Part shown: positions 9,499 through 17,902 of the stretch, piece by piece
Layout of the letters: each line of letters begins with the position of its first letter
Numbering within the stretch: the first letter of the stretch is position 1
NCBI RefSeq assembly: GCF_002931555.1
Contig: NZ_PSTZ01000003.1
Coordinates: forward strand, 62,001 to 126,000
Direction of reading: 5' to 3'
Length of the DNA: 64,000 bases
Origin: Pseudoclavibacter sp. RFBB5
GTDB taxonomy: Bacteria > Actinomycetota > Actinomycetes > Actinomycetales > Microbacteriaceae
Notes under the pieces: model-generated
Told to the model about the DNA's origin: nothing
Databases searched by the model: none
Seen by the model: the letters and a program-made list of their open reading frames with translations, nothing else
Translations under genes and position numbers: made by a program

Positions 9499-9695
9499 AG
9501 TTTGGCTCGGCAGCGCACGCCGTTGGTGGTTTGCGTTGTAAATCGCACAGCGGCCCAGATGCGCCGCGCGGGAGTCCGTCCGATCAACCCCTGGAGAGCC
9601 TGTAGATCGGGGCGGGAAGCTAGCAATGACCAAGCCGCCGGACTCTCGGTGAGACGAGTGCGGCTGACCTCATCCACGACCGATCCATACGATCG

Positions 9696-9725
9696 ACTTC
9701 GCACTTCGCACTTCGCACTTCGCAC
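9696..9725 (+). repeat. heptanucleotide repeat, four copies
   Basis: ACTTCGC is repeated four times without interruption, followed by a partial AC. It is a candidate slippage locus in non-coding DNA. Confidence 0.9.
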
Positions 9726-9801
9726 GGGAGAGTAGACCCTGGTGGGGGTGCGCCCAATCCACTCTCTTTATTATGAGTGCGAACACTCCCCAAGGGAGCA
9801 T

Positions 9802-9815
9802 GTTTCACGTGGAAC
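9802..9815 (-). other. parS site 15, one mismatch, inverted variant
   Basis: GTTTCACGTGGAAC; second of two sites with the mismatch in the right arm. Confidence 0.9.
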
Positions 9816-9896
9816 AACGCACGTGGCACAGCACAGCTCACGTACGAGATTCAGCCCAGTACTCCGCTAGTCGCCGGGATTGCCTGTTCATACCCC

Positions 9897-9910
9897 GTTC
9901 CACGTGAAAC
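9897..9910 (+). other. parS site 16, one mismatch
   Basis: GTTCCACGTGAAAC, 95 bp after site 15. Confidence 0.9.
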
Positions 9911-10084
9911 CCTTCGAGTCCAGCCAGTCTTCGACACGATCGACTCACACATACGCGAGCTGTTGCATATCCCGGGCACGACAAGAGGCTTGCATAGGCC
10001 ATTTCCTGCACGGCTCGTGCAGGACCCGGCTCGCGCATGACCGGGCCTTGTTAGCTACACGACCGTGCGGCCAATAGGCACACG

Positions 10085-10098
10085 GTTCCACGTGAAAC
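10085..10098 (+). other. parS site 17, one mismatch
   Basis: GTTCCACGTGAAAC. Confidence 0.9.
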
Positions 10099-10770
10099 AA
10101 CCTCGTGCGGAGAACCGGGCCCAGCGCGAACGCGACGGCCAAAAAGAGACCCTCGGGCCTCGGGCCTTTGCACGCAGCAAAACACCCGCGCTCATGATGG
10201 CCCGAGCCGCCGGCTCGATAGGGTGTCTGCTTATGCACCACGTGCCGCCTCTGTCGGCCATCCATCCATCCCACCGCGAACGAGCACGTCCCTGACCCTC
10301 ACGAGAGGCGTCGTGGATTAGTACCTCTCGAAGGTAACTACCTCCCGAAAGTCCCGCGCAGACGGCCGTCCCGCACCTAGGTAGACAGACGGACGTTCAC
10401 GTGCACGCCCGCGAGAGGCTGGCTGGAGTCAAAACCAAGAGCGGGCTCGTTTCAGATCCCTACTGACGTCACGCCTTGTGAGTTTGGACATGAGATGGGC
10501 CCCTCTGCGCGACTGGGGAACGCTCAGTGTCCGACGCTGTTGCGCAGCGAGAACCTAGTGCGAGTATCGGCAAGCCAAGCCTGCTGCGTTCTCCACCCGA
10601 CCTCGGGTTTTCTGGACCGAAACGTCGAGACCATCGATCGACACAGCCGAAGGCCACCGACGCGTGAGAGCGAGGTTCTCTTCTGCCCTTTCCTGAGGCA
10701 AGCTGCCGAGAAATCGAGGCGCAAGGCCCACTCTGGCGGTACGCACTTCGGAAACGAATCAAACCAGCCT

Positions 10771-10784
10771 GTTTCACGTGAAAC
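10771..10784. other. parS site 18, perfect palindrome
   Basis: GTTTCACGTGAAAC exactly; the last site, 263 bp before the rsmG stop codon. Confidence 0.93.
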
Positions 10785-11046
10785 GAGTGCAGAAGCCACC
10801 GAGCTCGTCTCAAACCGGCGTCAGGAAACGAAGGAAGCATGTCTTGCTGGCGAAAACGCGGTCGTTGTCTGCGTTCGAGCACGACTCTCTTCAGAACGCC
10901 CGCCGATCATCCACATATCAGTAGATCTGGGTGCATTCAAACTCCTGAGCTGCATCGAAGGAGTGGCGCGAACCCACGAGGCAGCATCCTTGAATCGAGA
11001 ATAATCGATACAGGCTCTGATTTCAGACGAACGCGTAGCGATAGTC

Positions 11047-11685
11047 CTAGTCGACCGTTGCGCGGATGACCCGTGTGGCCTCAGTGTCGAGGTTCTCGCC
11101 GAGCTCTTCAACGCGAACATCTGTCAGACCGAACTTTCGGATGGCCTTGCTGGCCTTCTCGATCTCAGCTTCAGCCGATCGCCCCTTGAGGAACACGAGC
11201 TCCCCGCCGGAGCGAACAAGAGGCACCGTGATCGGGATGAGTTTGCTCAGCGCAGATACGGCCCGCGCGGTCAGCTGATCGAAGGTGAACTCATCGTGCA
11301 CTTCCTCAGCTCGCGCTCGACGCACCTGGACGTTCGTGAGAGTGAGGGCATCCACCTCACGCTGCAACCACTCCGTGCGCCGCTCCATGGGTTCGATCAA
11401 CACGAAATTGACGTCAGGACGCGCGATGGCCAGCACGAGACCAGGGAGGCCGGCACCTGAACCGATGTCGCCGACGAGCCCGGGACGCAGCAAGGGAGCC
11501 ATGAGAACCGAATTGATGATGTGCCGAGTCCAGAGGCGGGGGTACTCGAGCGGACCGACGAGGCCGAGCTGCTCCCCGTATTTCGCGAGGTCAGACGTGA
11601 ACGCGCGAGCGAGTTCGATCCGGTCCTCAAACAGCACCTTCGCGATAGCCGGCTCGACCTCGAGTTCATTCGGGTGGTCAGTCAT
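11047..11685 (-). CDS. rsmG: 16S rRNA (guanine527-N7)-methyltransferase RsmG
   Basis: Methylates G527 of 16S rRNA using S-adenosylmethionine. The 212 residues carry WTRHIINSVLMAPLL, the SAM-binding GDIGSGAGLPGL and LIEPMERRTEWL, as in GidB/RsmG proteins, at normal length. ATG at 11685. In relatives parA and parB follow directly; here the parS island follows instead. A 278-bp gap with DnaA boxes separates it from jag upstream. Confidence 0.95.
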   Translation of the reverse strand: MTDHPNELEVEPAIAKVLFEDRIELARAFTSDLAKYGEQLGLVGPLEYPRLWTRHIINSVLMAPLLRPGLVGDIGSGAGLPGLVLAIARPDVNFVLIEPMERRTEWLQREVDALTLTNVQVRRARAEEVHDEFTFDQLTARAVSALSKLIPITVPLVRSGGELVFLKGRSAEAEIEKASKAIRKFGLTDVRVEELGENLDTEATRVIRATVD

Positions 11686-11809
11686 GGCGCGTGCCCCTCT
11701 CGCAACGTGGATGTCTCAAAGCACCGTAGATCGCGGCGCGCTCAGCTCGTGCCAGTTTGACACGATCCGATTCTTCACAGACCAACCGAAACGCAACCCG
11801 CGGCTTGCC

Positions 11810-11954
11810 TGTGGATAACTCTGTGCATAACATCGCATCCACAGCGCTCGAACCGAAAATCCGTAGGAAAGAGTAGCTGACCTGGCCTTTTACCCCGAGA
11901 GGCAATTCCAGTCCAATTCCCCAGACAATGGCCTGTGGAAACTACTGTGGATAA
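11810..11954. promoter_or_regulatory. DnaA-box cluster between jag and rsmG
   Basis: Four boxes: TGTGGATAA at 11810-11818 and 11946-11954 (exact complements of TTATCCACA), TGTGCATAA at 11822-11830 and TGTGGAAAC at 11934-11942. It lies upstream of rsmG, so DnaA could affect rsmG transcription or this may be an outlying part of oriC (inference). Confidence 0.7.
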
Positions 11955-11963
11955 CTCCGCGCG

Positions 11964-12473
11964 TCAGACCGAAGGTGCCGGGCGGATGACCGTGTGACGC
12001 TCGCGCGCTTCGCCTTCAGACTCAGACACATAGCCGCGCTCGGAGACGATGTCGTGAACGATCTTTCGTTCGTACGAGGACATCGGGGGCAGGGCCGCGG
12101 ACGAGGCGCCCTCCTCGATGCGGGTGATCGCGCGGTCGACGAGCCCGGCCAGCTCGCCCCGTCGCGCATCGCGGGAACCGCCGATGTCGAGGATGAGTCT
12201 CGAGAATTCACCCGTCTCCGCCTGCACGGCGAGGCGAGTCAGGTGCTGCAGCGCATCCACCGTCTCCCCATCAGCCAGCTTCGACAGGTTCGACTCCCCG
12301 TCGGAGTTCACCGAGATGTAGGTGCGCGACTCACGAACCTCGATGTCGAGGTCACCATCTACATCACTGATGTCGAGCAGCTCTTCGAGGTAGTCGGCGG
12401 CGATGTCACCGTCGTCACGGGCATCCGACGTCTCTGCGTCAGCGGGGATGGCCTCGGAGGTTGCTTCAGTCAT
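11964..12473 (-). CDS. jag: Jag/KhpB-family RNA-binding protein (KH and R3H domains)
   Basis: A 169-residue protein between yidC and rsmG, the standard position. An acidic N-terminal stretch precedes a KH-like domain with RLILDIGGSRDARRGEL; the C-terminal R3H motif is visible as RKIVH within SYERKIVHDIV. The family binds RNA and influences cell elongation and envelope assembly in other bacteria. ATG at 12473, 49 bp after the yidC stop, consistent with one operon. Confidence 0.9.
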   Translation of the reverse strand: MTEATSEAIPADAETSDARDDGDIAADYLEELLDISDVDGDLDIEVRESRTYISVNSDGESNLSKLADGETVDALQHLTRLAVQAETGEFSRLILDIGGSRDARRGELAGLVDRAITRIEEGASSAALPPMSSYERKIVHDIVSERGYVSESEGEARERHTVIRPAPSV

Positions 12474-12522
12474 TCGGGTTCCTTAACACAGAGGGGACGA
12501 GGCGAGGCGAGGGGAGGGGAAG

Positions 12523-13533
12523 CTACTTCTTCGCGGGTGGGCTGCTCTTGCCAGAGGCTCCACCTGCGCCGGGCTTCCCGCCCGTTGCTTTCTTCTTGGC
12601 ACGGTTCTTTGACACGGGCTGAGCGCGCTGTGCCGGCTGCTGCACGGGGGCTTCCACGATGACGTTGCCCTTGGAGTCCTTGCGCTCGGGCTCAACCCAC
12701 TTGCCGCGAGCCTTCAGGCGCTCCTCACGAGCCTTCGCTGCCTCGGATCCGGGAGTAGGCATGTTGCGGATGATGATGTACTGCTGGCCCATGGTCCAGA
12801 AGTTCGAGATGAGCCAGTAGGTCATGACACCCAGCGGGAACATGACTCCGGACACGAGGAACGTGAGGGGCAGGATGTAGAGCAGCATCTGCTGCTGGCG
12901 GTACATCGGCGACTCCTTGGTCGCCTGCGACACGTTCTTCGAAGTGATCTGCTTCTGCGTGATGAACTGCGAGACCGTCATGACGACGACCATGACACCG
13001 GCGAGGATCTGGACGCCGACGTTGCCGTCGTTGTTGAGGAACGTCGCGCTCAGTGGAGCGCCCCAGATGTCCGCCTGCGAGAAGGACGTCGCGAGCTCCT
13101 GGTTCAGCGCACCGACACCCACCGTGTTGTGCTGCGCGCCGTTGAGCACCGAGAAGAGACCGAAGAAGATCGGCATCTGCACGAGCAGTGGCCAGCATCC
13201 CGCCATCGGGTTCGAGCCGGTTCGCTGGTAGACAGCCATGGTCTCGCGACGCATGGCCTCCATGGAGAACTGGTCACGCTTGCCCTTGTACTTGTCCTGG
13301 ATCTTCTTGATCTCAGGAGCGACATCCATCATCGCGCGCTGGGACTTCACCTGCTTCACCATGAGCGGGATCATGGCGGAGCGGACGACGAGCACCAGGC
13401 CGAGGATGGCGAGGATCCACGTCCAACCATCAGTGCCGTTGAGACCGAGCGTCGTCCACAGCGTGTGGAAACCGACCAAGATGAGCTCGATGACCCATTT
13501 GATCGGCCACAAGATGGTTCCGAGGATATCCAT
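12523..13533 (-). CDS. yidC: membrane protein insertase YidC
   Basis: Inserts proteins into the cytoplasmic membrane with or beside SecYEG. The 336 residues start at ATG 13533 and show about five hydrophobic segments, including an N-terminal one, with MIPLMVKQVKSQRAM and GCWPLLVQMPIFFGLF typical of the Oxa1/YidC core. The Lys-rich, Pro/Ala-rich C-terminal tail is common in Gram-positive forms. It follows yidD after 21 bp. Confidence 0.95.
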   Translation of the reverse strand: MDILGTILWPIKWVIELILVGFHTLWTTLGLNGTDGWTWILAILGLVLVVRSAMIPLMVKQVKSQRAMMDVAPEIKKIQDKYKGKRDQFSMEAMRRETMAVYQRTGSNPMAGCWPLLVQMPIFFGLFSVLNGAQHNTVGVGALNQELATSFSQADIWGAPLSATFLNNDGNVGVQILAGVMVVVMTVSQFITQKQITSKNVSQATKESPMYRQQQMLLYILPLTFLVSGVMFPLGVMTYWLISNFWTMGQQYIIIRNMPTPGSEAAKAREERLKARGKWVEPERKDSKGNVIVEAPVQQPAQRAQPVSKNRAKKKATGGKPGAGGASGKSSPPAKK

Positions 13534-13554
13534 GAGTGCGGTGACGTCTTTCTC

Positions 13555-13866
13555 TTAAGTCCCGCTAGTGCCCTGGACGACAAATCCGCGAGCAGTAGTG
13601 GTGGTGGTTCGGTGTTCTGGCTCGGGCACGTCGTCAATGCCTCCAGCAGCCCAGGGGTGGCAGCGAACGAGTCGTCGCCCGGTGAGGAAGCCGCCCCGGA
13701 GGACGCCATGAACCTGCACAGCCCTTAAAGAGTACGCGGAGCAGCTGGGGTGATACCGGCAGACGTCACCGTAGAGCGGTGAGATCACCAAGCGGTACGC
13801 GTTCAACAGTGCGATGACCACGTTCCTGGGAACGAGCGCGGCTCGTCGAAGGGCGCGCACGGTCAC
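13555..13866 (-). CDS. yidD: membrane protein insertion efficiency factor YidD
   Basis: A 103-residue protein with the family signature: SPLYGDVCRYHPSCSAY, then RRLVRCHPW and GGIDDVPEP. The GTG start at 13866 overlaps the rnpA stop as GTGA, with GGAGG inside the rnpA end, so translation is probably coupled. The family assists YidC, encoded immediately downstream. Confidence 0.93.
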   Translation of the reverse strand: MTVRALRRAALVPRNVVIALLNAYRLVISPLYGDVCRYHPSCSAYSLRAVQVHGVLRGGFLTGRRLVRCHPWAAGGIDDVPEPEHRTTTTTARGFVVQGTSGT

Positions 13867-14252
13867 CTCCCGGACTTGGACGCACGAGCATCCGCGTCGC
13901 TGGGTGCAGCGATACGACGCACGCCTCGCAACGACCCGAATCTCGCGCGCTCGCGCAGATCATCGAACCCGAGTTCGGCCGCTTCCGGATGAACCCGATA
14001 CACGATGTCGAAGCCAGAACCGACCTCAGGGAGCAGCTCTCTGGAGACCGCCTTGAGGCGCCGACGAATGCGATTGCGCACGACAGCCACACCTACCCGC
14101 TTCGAGACAATGAAGCCGAAGCGGGTAGGTGTGTCATCGTGTTCGCGCTCGCGCACGCTGACCGTGATTCCTCGAGCACCCACGCGAACGCCGCGTCGAA
14201 CGATGGCTTGATAGTCATCGCCCTTCGTGACGCGGTTCGCGTAGGGAAGCAA
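13863..14252 (-). CDS. rnpA: ribonuclease P protein component
   Basis: The protein subunit of RNase P, which removes 5' leaders from pre-tRNAs. The TTG start at 14252 gives 129 residues beginning LLPYANRVTKGDDY, the usual N-terminus; a longer in-frame extension is less likely. The RNA-binding signature is VVRNRIRRRL. It begins 4 bp after the rpmH stop and overlaps yidD by 3 bp. Confidence 0.93.
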   Translation of the reverse strand: MLPYANRVTKGDDYQAIVRRGVRVGARGITVSVREREHDDTPTRFGFIVSKRVGVAVVRNRIRRRLKAVSRELLPEVGSGFDIVYRVHPEAAELGFDDLRERARFGSLRGVRRIAAPSDADARASKSGR

Positions 14253-14256
14253 GAAG

Positions 14257-14394
14257 CTACGCGGAAAGCTCGGTGCGACCCTTGCGGCGACGAGCCGAGA
14301 GGATGGCGCGACCCGCACGGGTGCGCATACGCAGGCGGAAGCCGTGGGTCTTCGCGCGACGGCGGTTGTTTGGCTGGAAAGTACGCTTCGACAT
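14257..14394 (-). CDS. rpmH: 50S ribosomal protein L34
   Basis: A 45-residue basic protein starting [19 protein letters not shown] and ending [11 protein letters not shown], the canonical bL34 sequence. It is the first gene of the leftward rpmH-rnpA-yidD-yidC-jag operon and is served by a clear promoter 82 bp upstream. Confidence 0.97.
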   Translation of the reverse strand: MSKRTFQPNNRRRAKTHGFRLRMRTRAGRAILSARRRKGRTELSA

Positions 14395-14448
14395 GAGAAC
14401 TCCGGAAGATACGACCCGATCGGCGGACGCCGTACGGATTTTTCACAA

Positions 14449-14467
14449 GTGCCCTACCGAAGGGCAC
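14449..14467 (-). promoter_or_regulatory. hairpin in rpmH leader
   Basis: A GTGCCCT / AGGGCAC stem lies in the predicted 5' untranslated region of rpmH. It may stabilise the transcript or affect ribosomal-protein control. Confidence 0.4.
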
Positions 14468-14476
14468 AACTGCCTT

Positions 14477-14505
14477 AACCTACGTGACCCGCGCCCGGCA
14501 GTCAA
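14477..14505 (-). promoter_or_regulatory. rpmH promoter
   Basis: On the minus strand TTGACT (14505-14500) and TAGGTT (14482-14477) are separated by exactly 17 bp, a strong match to the housekeeping sigma consensus. Confidence 0.75.
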
Positions 14506-14581
14506 CTGACGCCAGAGGGCCAGCATTATGCTCACACCGGTGCCCGGCAAGTGCGCGACATGCCGAATCCTCGCAAAGCGA

Positions 14582-14610
14582 TTGGCGCGCGTGGCGATCC
14601 AGCGTAGGCT
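14582..14610 (+). promoter_or_regulatory. candidate dnaA promoter
   Basis: TTGGCG and TAGGCT with a 17-bp spacer, about 205 bp before dnaA. Three DnaA boxes follow within 65 bp, which would fit autoregulation. Confidence 0.5.
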
Positions 14611-14629
14611 GGCCCCCTACCTCCGCGAG

Positions 14630-14674
14630 TTATGCACAGGCTCCCGCCTGTTTGTCCACAGAAGTTGTGGATAT
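14630..14674. promoter_or_regulatory. DnaA-box cluster upstream of dnaA
   Basis: TTATGCACA (14630-14638), TTGTCCACA (14652-14660, the actinobacterial consensus) and TGTGGATAT (14666-14674). The rest of the 14395-14814 gap holds the promoters for rpmH and dnaA and no other gene. Confidence 0.8.
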
Positions 14675-14814
14675 CTCGCCGGGTAGATCACAATGACTTG
14701 CGCACCAGTGCCACACAGCCGGTGCGTTGACCATGCTGCGAGCGCGCAGCCAAGAAGACGCGGTCCGCAGAGATGCGGTCTCGTGAAGTACAGAGGGACG
14801 GGGGGAGTGCTTCG

Positions 14815-16281
14815 GTGACCGACCCCGTTTCAGAGACGTGGCACACGCTGCTCTCCACACTTCGCGAAGATGATCGAGTCCCTGCTTCCCTGCTCGGGTT
14901 CCTCGGACTGGTCGAAGCCAAGGGCGTCATGAGCGGCGCGCTGCTGCTCGAGGTCCCCAACGACATGACCCGCACGATGATCGAGACTCGTGCGCGCGTG
15001 CCCATGCTCGCTGCGATCGCGGAACTCGGCGAGCCGGAGATCAAGACCTTCGCGGTTCTCGTCAACCCGGATGCGGCTCCGCGAGCTTCGGTCAGTGACC
15101 CGCTCGCCTCGCACGATTACATCGAGGTCGCTCCGCCGCGGGCCGCGCCCACCCCGACCAGCTCGGTGAACGTCGTCGAAGCAGAATCCGTCGGTCATCA
15201 TTCGTCCTCAGATCAAGGCGCGCGCACGCAGCCGGACCCTGAATCGCGGCTCAACCCGCGGTACACGTTCGACAACTACATCATCGGTGGGTCGAACCGA
15301 TTCGCGCACGCGGCTGCCGTCGCCGTCGCTGAAGCGCCGGCACGTTCGTACAACCCGCTGTTCGTGTACGGCGGCTCTGGGCTCGGCAAGACGCACATGC
15401 TCCACGCCATCGGCAACTACGCCGAATCGATCTACCCGGGCATCCAGGTCAGGTACGTCTCGAGCGAAGAGTTCACCAACGACTTCATCAACTCGATCGC
15501 GAACAACCGGACGCAGTCGTTCCAGGCGCGCTACCGCGACAACGACATCCTGCTGATCGACGACATCCAGTTCCTCCAGGGCAAGGATTCGACGCAGGAA
15601 GCGTTCTTCCACACGTTCAACACCCTGCACGAGCACAACAAGCAGGTCGTCATCACGAGCGACCTCCCACCGAAGCAGCTGACAGGGTTCGAAGACCGGA
15701 TGCGCTCCCGATTCGAGTGGGGCCTCATCACCGATGTGCAGTCGCCCGACCTCGAGACGCGCATCGCGATCCTCCGGAAGAAGTCGCAGGTCGACAACCT
15801 GCTGATCCCGGACGATGCGCTCGAGTTCATCGCGGCACGGGTCTCCTCGAGCATCCGTGAGTTGGAGGGCACGCTCATCAGAGTCACCGCCTACGCCAAC
15901 CTCAATGGCGAGAAGGTCGACCTGGCGCTGGTCTCCACAGTGCTGAAGGACCTGGTGTCCGATCAGGACACGGGCATCGTTTCTCCCGTGGACATCATCA
16001 ATCGGACGGCTGCGTACTTCCAGCTGACGGTGGACGACCTCTACGGATCCTCCCGATCGCAGGCGATCGCCACGAGCCGGCAGATCGCCATGTACATCTG
16101 CAGGGAGATGACGAACCTGTCTCTCCCCAAGATCGGGCAGCTGTTCGGGGGGCGCGACCACACGACGGTGATGTACGCGCACCGCAAGATCACGAAGCTC
16201 ATGACCGAGCGCCGCGACGTCTACAACCAGGTCACGGAGCTCACCGCGCGCATCCGCCAGAACGGAAACGGACGCTCCTGA
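14815..16281 (+). CDS. dnaA: chromosomal replication initiator DnaA
   Basis: Opens oriC and recruits the replicative helicase. The GTG at 14815 has GGGGGA 8 bases upstream and gives 488 residues; an in-frame ATG at 14773 is possible but has weaker support. Domain I (1-90) and a variable linker (about 100-145) precede the AAA+ domain with Walker A GGSGLGKT (about 186-193) and Walker B ILLIDDIQF. Domain IV carries the signature GGRDHTTVMYAHRKI. Followed by a terminator and the DnaA-box-rich oriC. Confidence 0.97.
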   Translation: MTDPVSETWHTLLSTLREDDRVPASLLGFLGLVEAKGVMSGALLLEVPNDMTRTMIETRARVPMLAAIAELGEPEIKTFAVLVNPDAAPRASVSDPLASHDYIEVAPPRAAPTPTSSVNVVEAESVGHHSSSDQGARTQPDPESRLNPRYTFDNYIIGGSNRFAHAAAVAVAEAPARSYNPLFVYGGSGLGKTHMLHAIGNYAESIYPGIQVRYVSSEEFTNDFINSIANNRTQSFQARYRDNDILLIDDIQFLQGKDSTQEAFFHTFNTLHEHNKQVVITSDLPPKQLTGFEDRMRSRFEWGLITDVQSPDLETRIAILRKKSQVDNLLIPDDALEFIAARVSSSIRELEGTLIRVTAYANLNGEKVDLALVSTVLKDLVSDQDTGIVSPVDIINRTAAYFQLTVDDLYGSSRSQAIATSRQIAMYICREMTNLSLPKIGQLFGGRDHTTVMYAHRKITKLMTERRDVYNQVTELTARIRQNGNGRS

Positions 16282-16292
16282 GCGCCCTCCAG

Positions 16293-16332
16293 CTCCGCAT
16301 CACGGGCCCTCGGGCACGGATGCGGAGTTTTT
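16293..16332 (+). terminator. dnaA terminator
   Basis: The CTCCGCAT / ATGCGGAG stem is followed by five T residues, 12 bp after the dnaA stop. Confidence 0.8.
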
Positions 16333-16347
16333 CTTGCCCTCAGGGCC

Positions 16348-16584
16348 TGTGGATAACTTGTGGACTGTGGAATCGACACGCGAGCACGAACTGTGGAAAA
16401 CACGCTCGGCGCTGTGGAGTCCGAGAAGTTGTGCACCCCAGTGCTCGTCAGCGTGCACAGGGCGTCCACCGCTCCGCCACAACTTACATTTTTGTAGTTC
16501 CCAGGCAGCCGCTGGGGAGTACGGAGTTATCCACAGTGTGCACAGCTGTTAATACGATGATGACAAGAAATCTATTGATATTGG
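16348..16584. other. oriC: oriC core: DnaA boxes and AT-rich unwinding region
   Basis: The dnaA-dnaN gap holds TGTGGATAA (16348-16356), TGTGGACTG (16359-16367), TGTGGAAAA (16392-16400), TGTGGAGTC (16413-16421) and TTATCCACA (16527-16535), plus weaker GTGCAC-type boxes. AT-rich tracts at about 16482-16500 and 16547-16584 stand out in this G+C-rich genome and are the likely unwinding element, next to the last strong box. Confidence 0.85.
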
Positions 16585-16759
16585 GCGAGTCGATGACATT
16601 GGTGAACGGTGGTCGGCCGGCCCTCGCGGGACTGGTATTTTCGCGTGCGCGACGACGGGCTCGTGCCGTGGCAGGCAGCACAGGATGCTCTGACGCTCGG
16701 GCACAACACACCGAATCTGGGCGGCTACCATTGGGGCATTCCAACGAGAGGAACGCCTA

Positions 16760-17899
16760 GTGAAGTTTGTGGTCAACCGTGACGTCTTCAGCGATGCGGT
16801 GTCGTTTGTCGTCAAGCTTCTGCCTCAGCGCCCGACCCTCCCCATCCTCAGCGGTGTCGTCGTCGAGGTCGGCGAAGCAGGGGTCACGCTCTCGTCATTC
16901 GACTACGAGGTCTCCAGCCGCACCAGCATCGACGCTGATGTGCAGGAACCGGGAGCCGTCCTCGTGCAGGGACGCCTCCTCGCTGACATCGCGAATCGAC
17001 TTCCTCAGGCTCCCGTCGAGCTGAGCCGCGACGACTCCGGAGTCGTCATCCGCTGCGGCAGCGCGTCGTTCCATCTGCCGACGATGCCGATCGAGGAGTT
17101 CCCGAGCCTGCCCGTCGTCGAAGGCGCGAGCGGTTCCATCGCCGGCGACGTGTTCTCGGAAGCCATCTCCCAGGTCGCGGTCGCAGCCTCTCGCGAAGAC
17201 GTCGCCCCCGTGATCACGGGTGTGAACCTCTCGCTGCAGGCCGATTCGATGAGCCTCGTCGCCACCGACCGCTACCGCGTCGCAGTGCGGACCATCGAGT
17301 GGCAGAGCTCCCTCACCGAGATCGAGACAGCTCTCGTGCCGGCCAAGACACTCGCCGAGGTCGGCAAGTCGCTCGGCAGCTCCGGTGAGATCACGATCAC
17401 GCTCGTCAAGGACGACATCCGTGAGCTCATCGCCTTCTCCGCTGGCAACAAGACCGTCACCTCGCTCCTCATCAAGGGCAACTTCCCCGCAGTGGAGCGG
17501 CTCTTCCCCGCTGAGACGCCGCACTACGCAGTGCTGACGGTCAGCGACATCGTCGACGCGGTTCGTCGCGTGCAGCTCGTGCTCGAGCGCGAGGCAGCCC
17601 TGCGCTTCACGTTCACGACCGAGGGCCTCCACCTCGAAGCGCTCGGCAGCGAGCAGGCGCAGGCCAGCGAGAACCTCGACGCAGTCCTGCACGGCAACGA
17701 CATGGTCGTCTCGCTCAAGCCGCAGTTCCTGCTGGATGGCGTCGGCGCCATCCACTCGCCGTTCGTGCGCATCGCGTTCACGAACTCCGAGAACCCCAAC
17801 AAGCCGGGCCCCGTGCTGCTCACGAGCCAGACCTCGCGCGACGAGGGCGAGTCGACGAACTACCGCTACCTGCTGCAGCCGAATCTGCTCATGCGGTAA
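16760..17899 (+). CDS. dnaN: DNA polymerase III subunit beta (sliding clamp)
   Basis: The ring-shaped clamp that tethers polymerase III to DNA. The GTG at 16760 follows GAGAGGAA; 379 residues is normal. MKFVVNRDVF, LPILSGVVVEV, ATDRYRVAVR and a C-terminal NLLMR are characteristic. recF follows after 3 bp. Confidence 0.97.
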   Translation: MKFVVNRDVFSDAVSFVVKLLPQRPTLPILSGVVVEVGEAGVTLSSFDYEVSSRTSIDADVQEPGAVLVQGRLLADIANRLPQAPVELSRDDSGVVIRCGSASFHLPTMPIEEFPSLPVVEGASGSIAGDVFSEAISQVAVAASREDVAPVITGVNLSLQADSMSLVATDRYRVAVRTIEWQSSLTEIETALVPAKTLAEVGKSLGSSGEITITLVKDDIRELIAFSAGNKTVTSLLIKGNFPAVERLFPAETPHYAVLTVSDIVDAVRRVQLVLEREAALRFTFTTEGLHLEALGSEQAQASENLDAVLHGNDMVVSLKPQFLLDGVGAIHSPFVRIAFTNSENPNKPGPVLLTSQTSRDEGESTNYRYLLQPNLLMR

Positions 17900-17902
17900 C
17901 CA

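Larger units (their letters stand above)
4740..11046. other. 6.3-kb gene-free centromere (parS) island between parA and rsmG
   Basis: I see no credible protein gene here on either strand. Open frames are short, overlap in all six frames, lack ribosome-binding sites, match no family I recognise, and use codons unlike the flanking genes. Base composition looks lower in G+C and more variable than in neighbouring genes. The organised content is 18 exact or one-mismatch copies of GTTTCACGTGAAAC, several decayed copies, a 22-bp perfect palindrome (7351-7372), a repeat array (7681-8147), a 4x heptamer (9696-9725) and a 2x 16-mer (6918-6949). Stretches 8148-9484, 6387-7350 and 10785-11046 hold no further parS site. 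I infer a dedicated centromere region. Confidence 0.85.

Noticed and set aside
10394-10405. GTTCACGTGCAC as a 19th parS site
   Set aside because: The spacing of the arms is wrong and the right arm does not match; at best a remnant.
4877-11004. Dozens of open frames of 60-175 codons in the parS island
   Set aside because: They overlap in all frames, lack ribosome-binding sites and family motifs, and their repeated FHVK, FHVER and VSRET peptides are only translations of parS.
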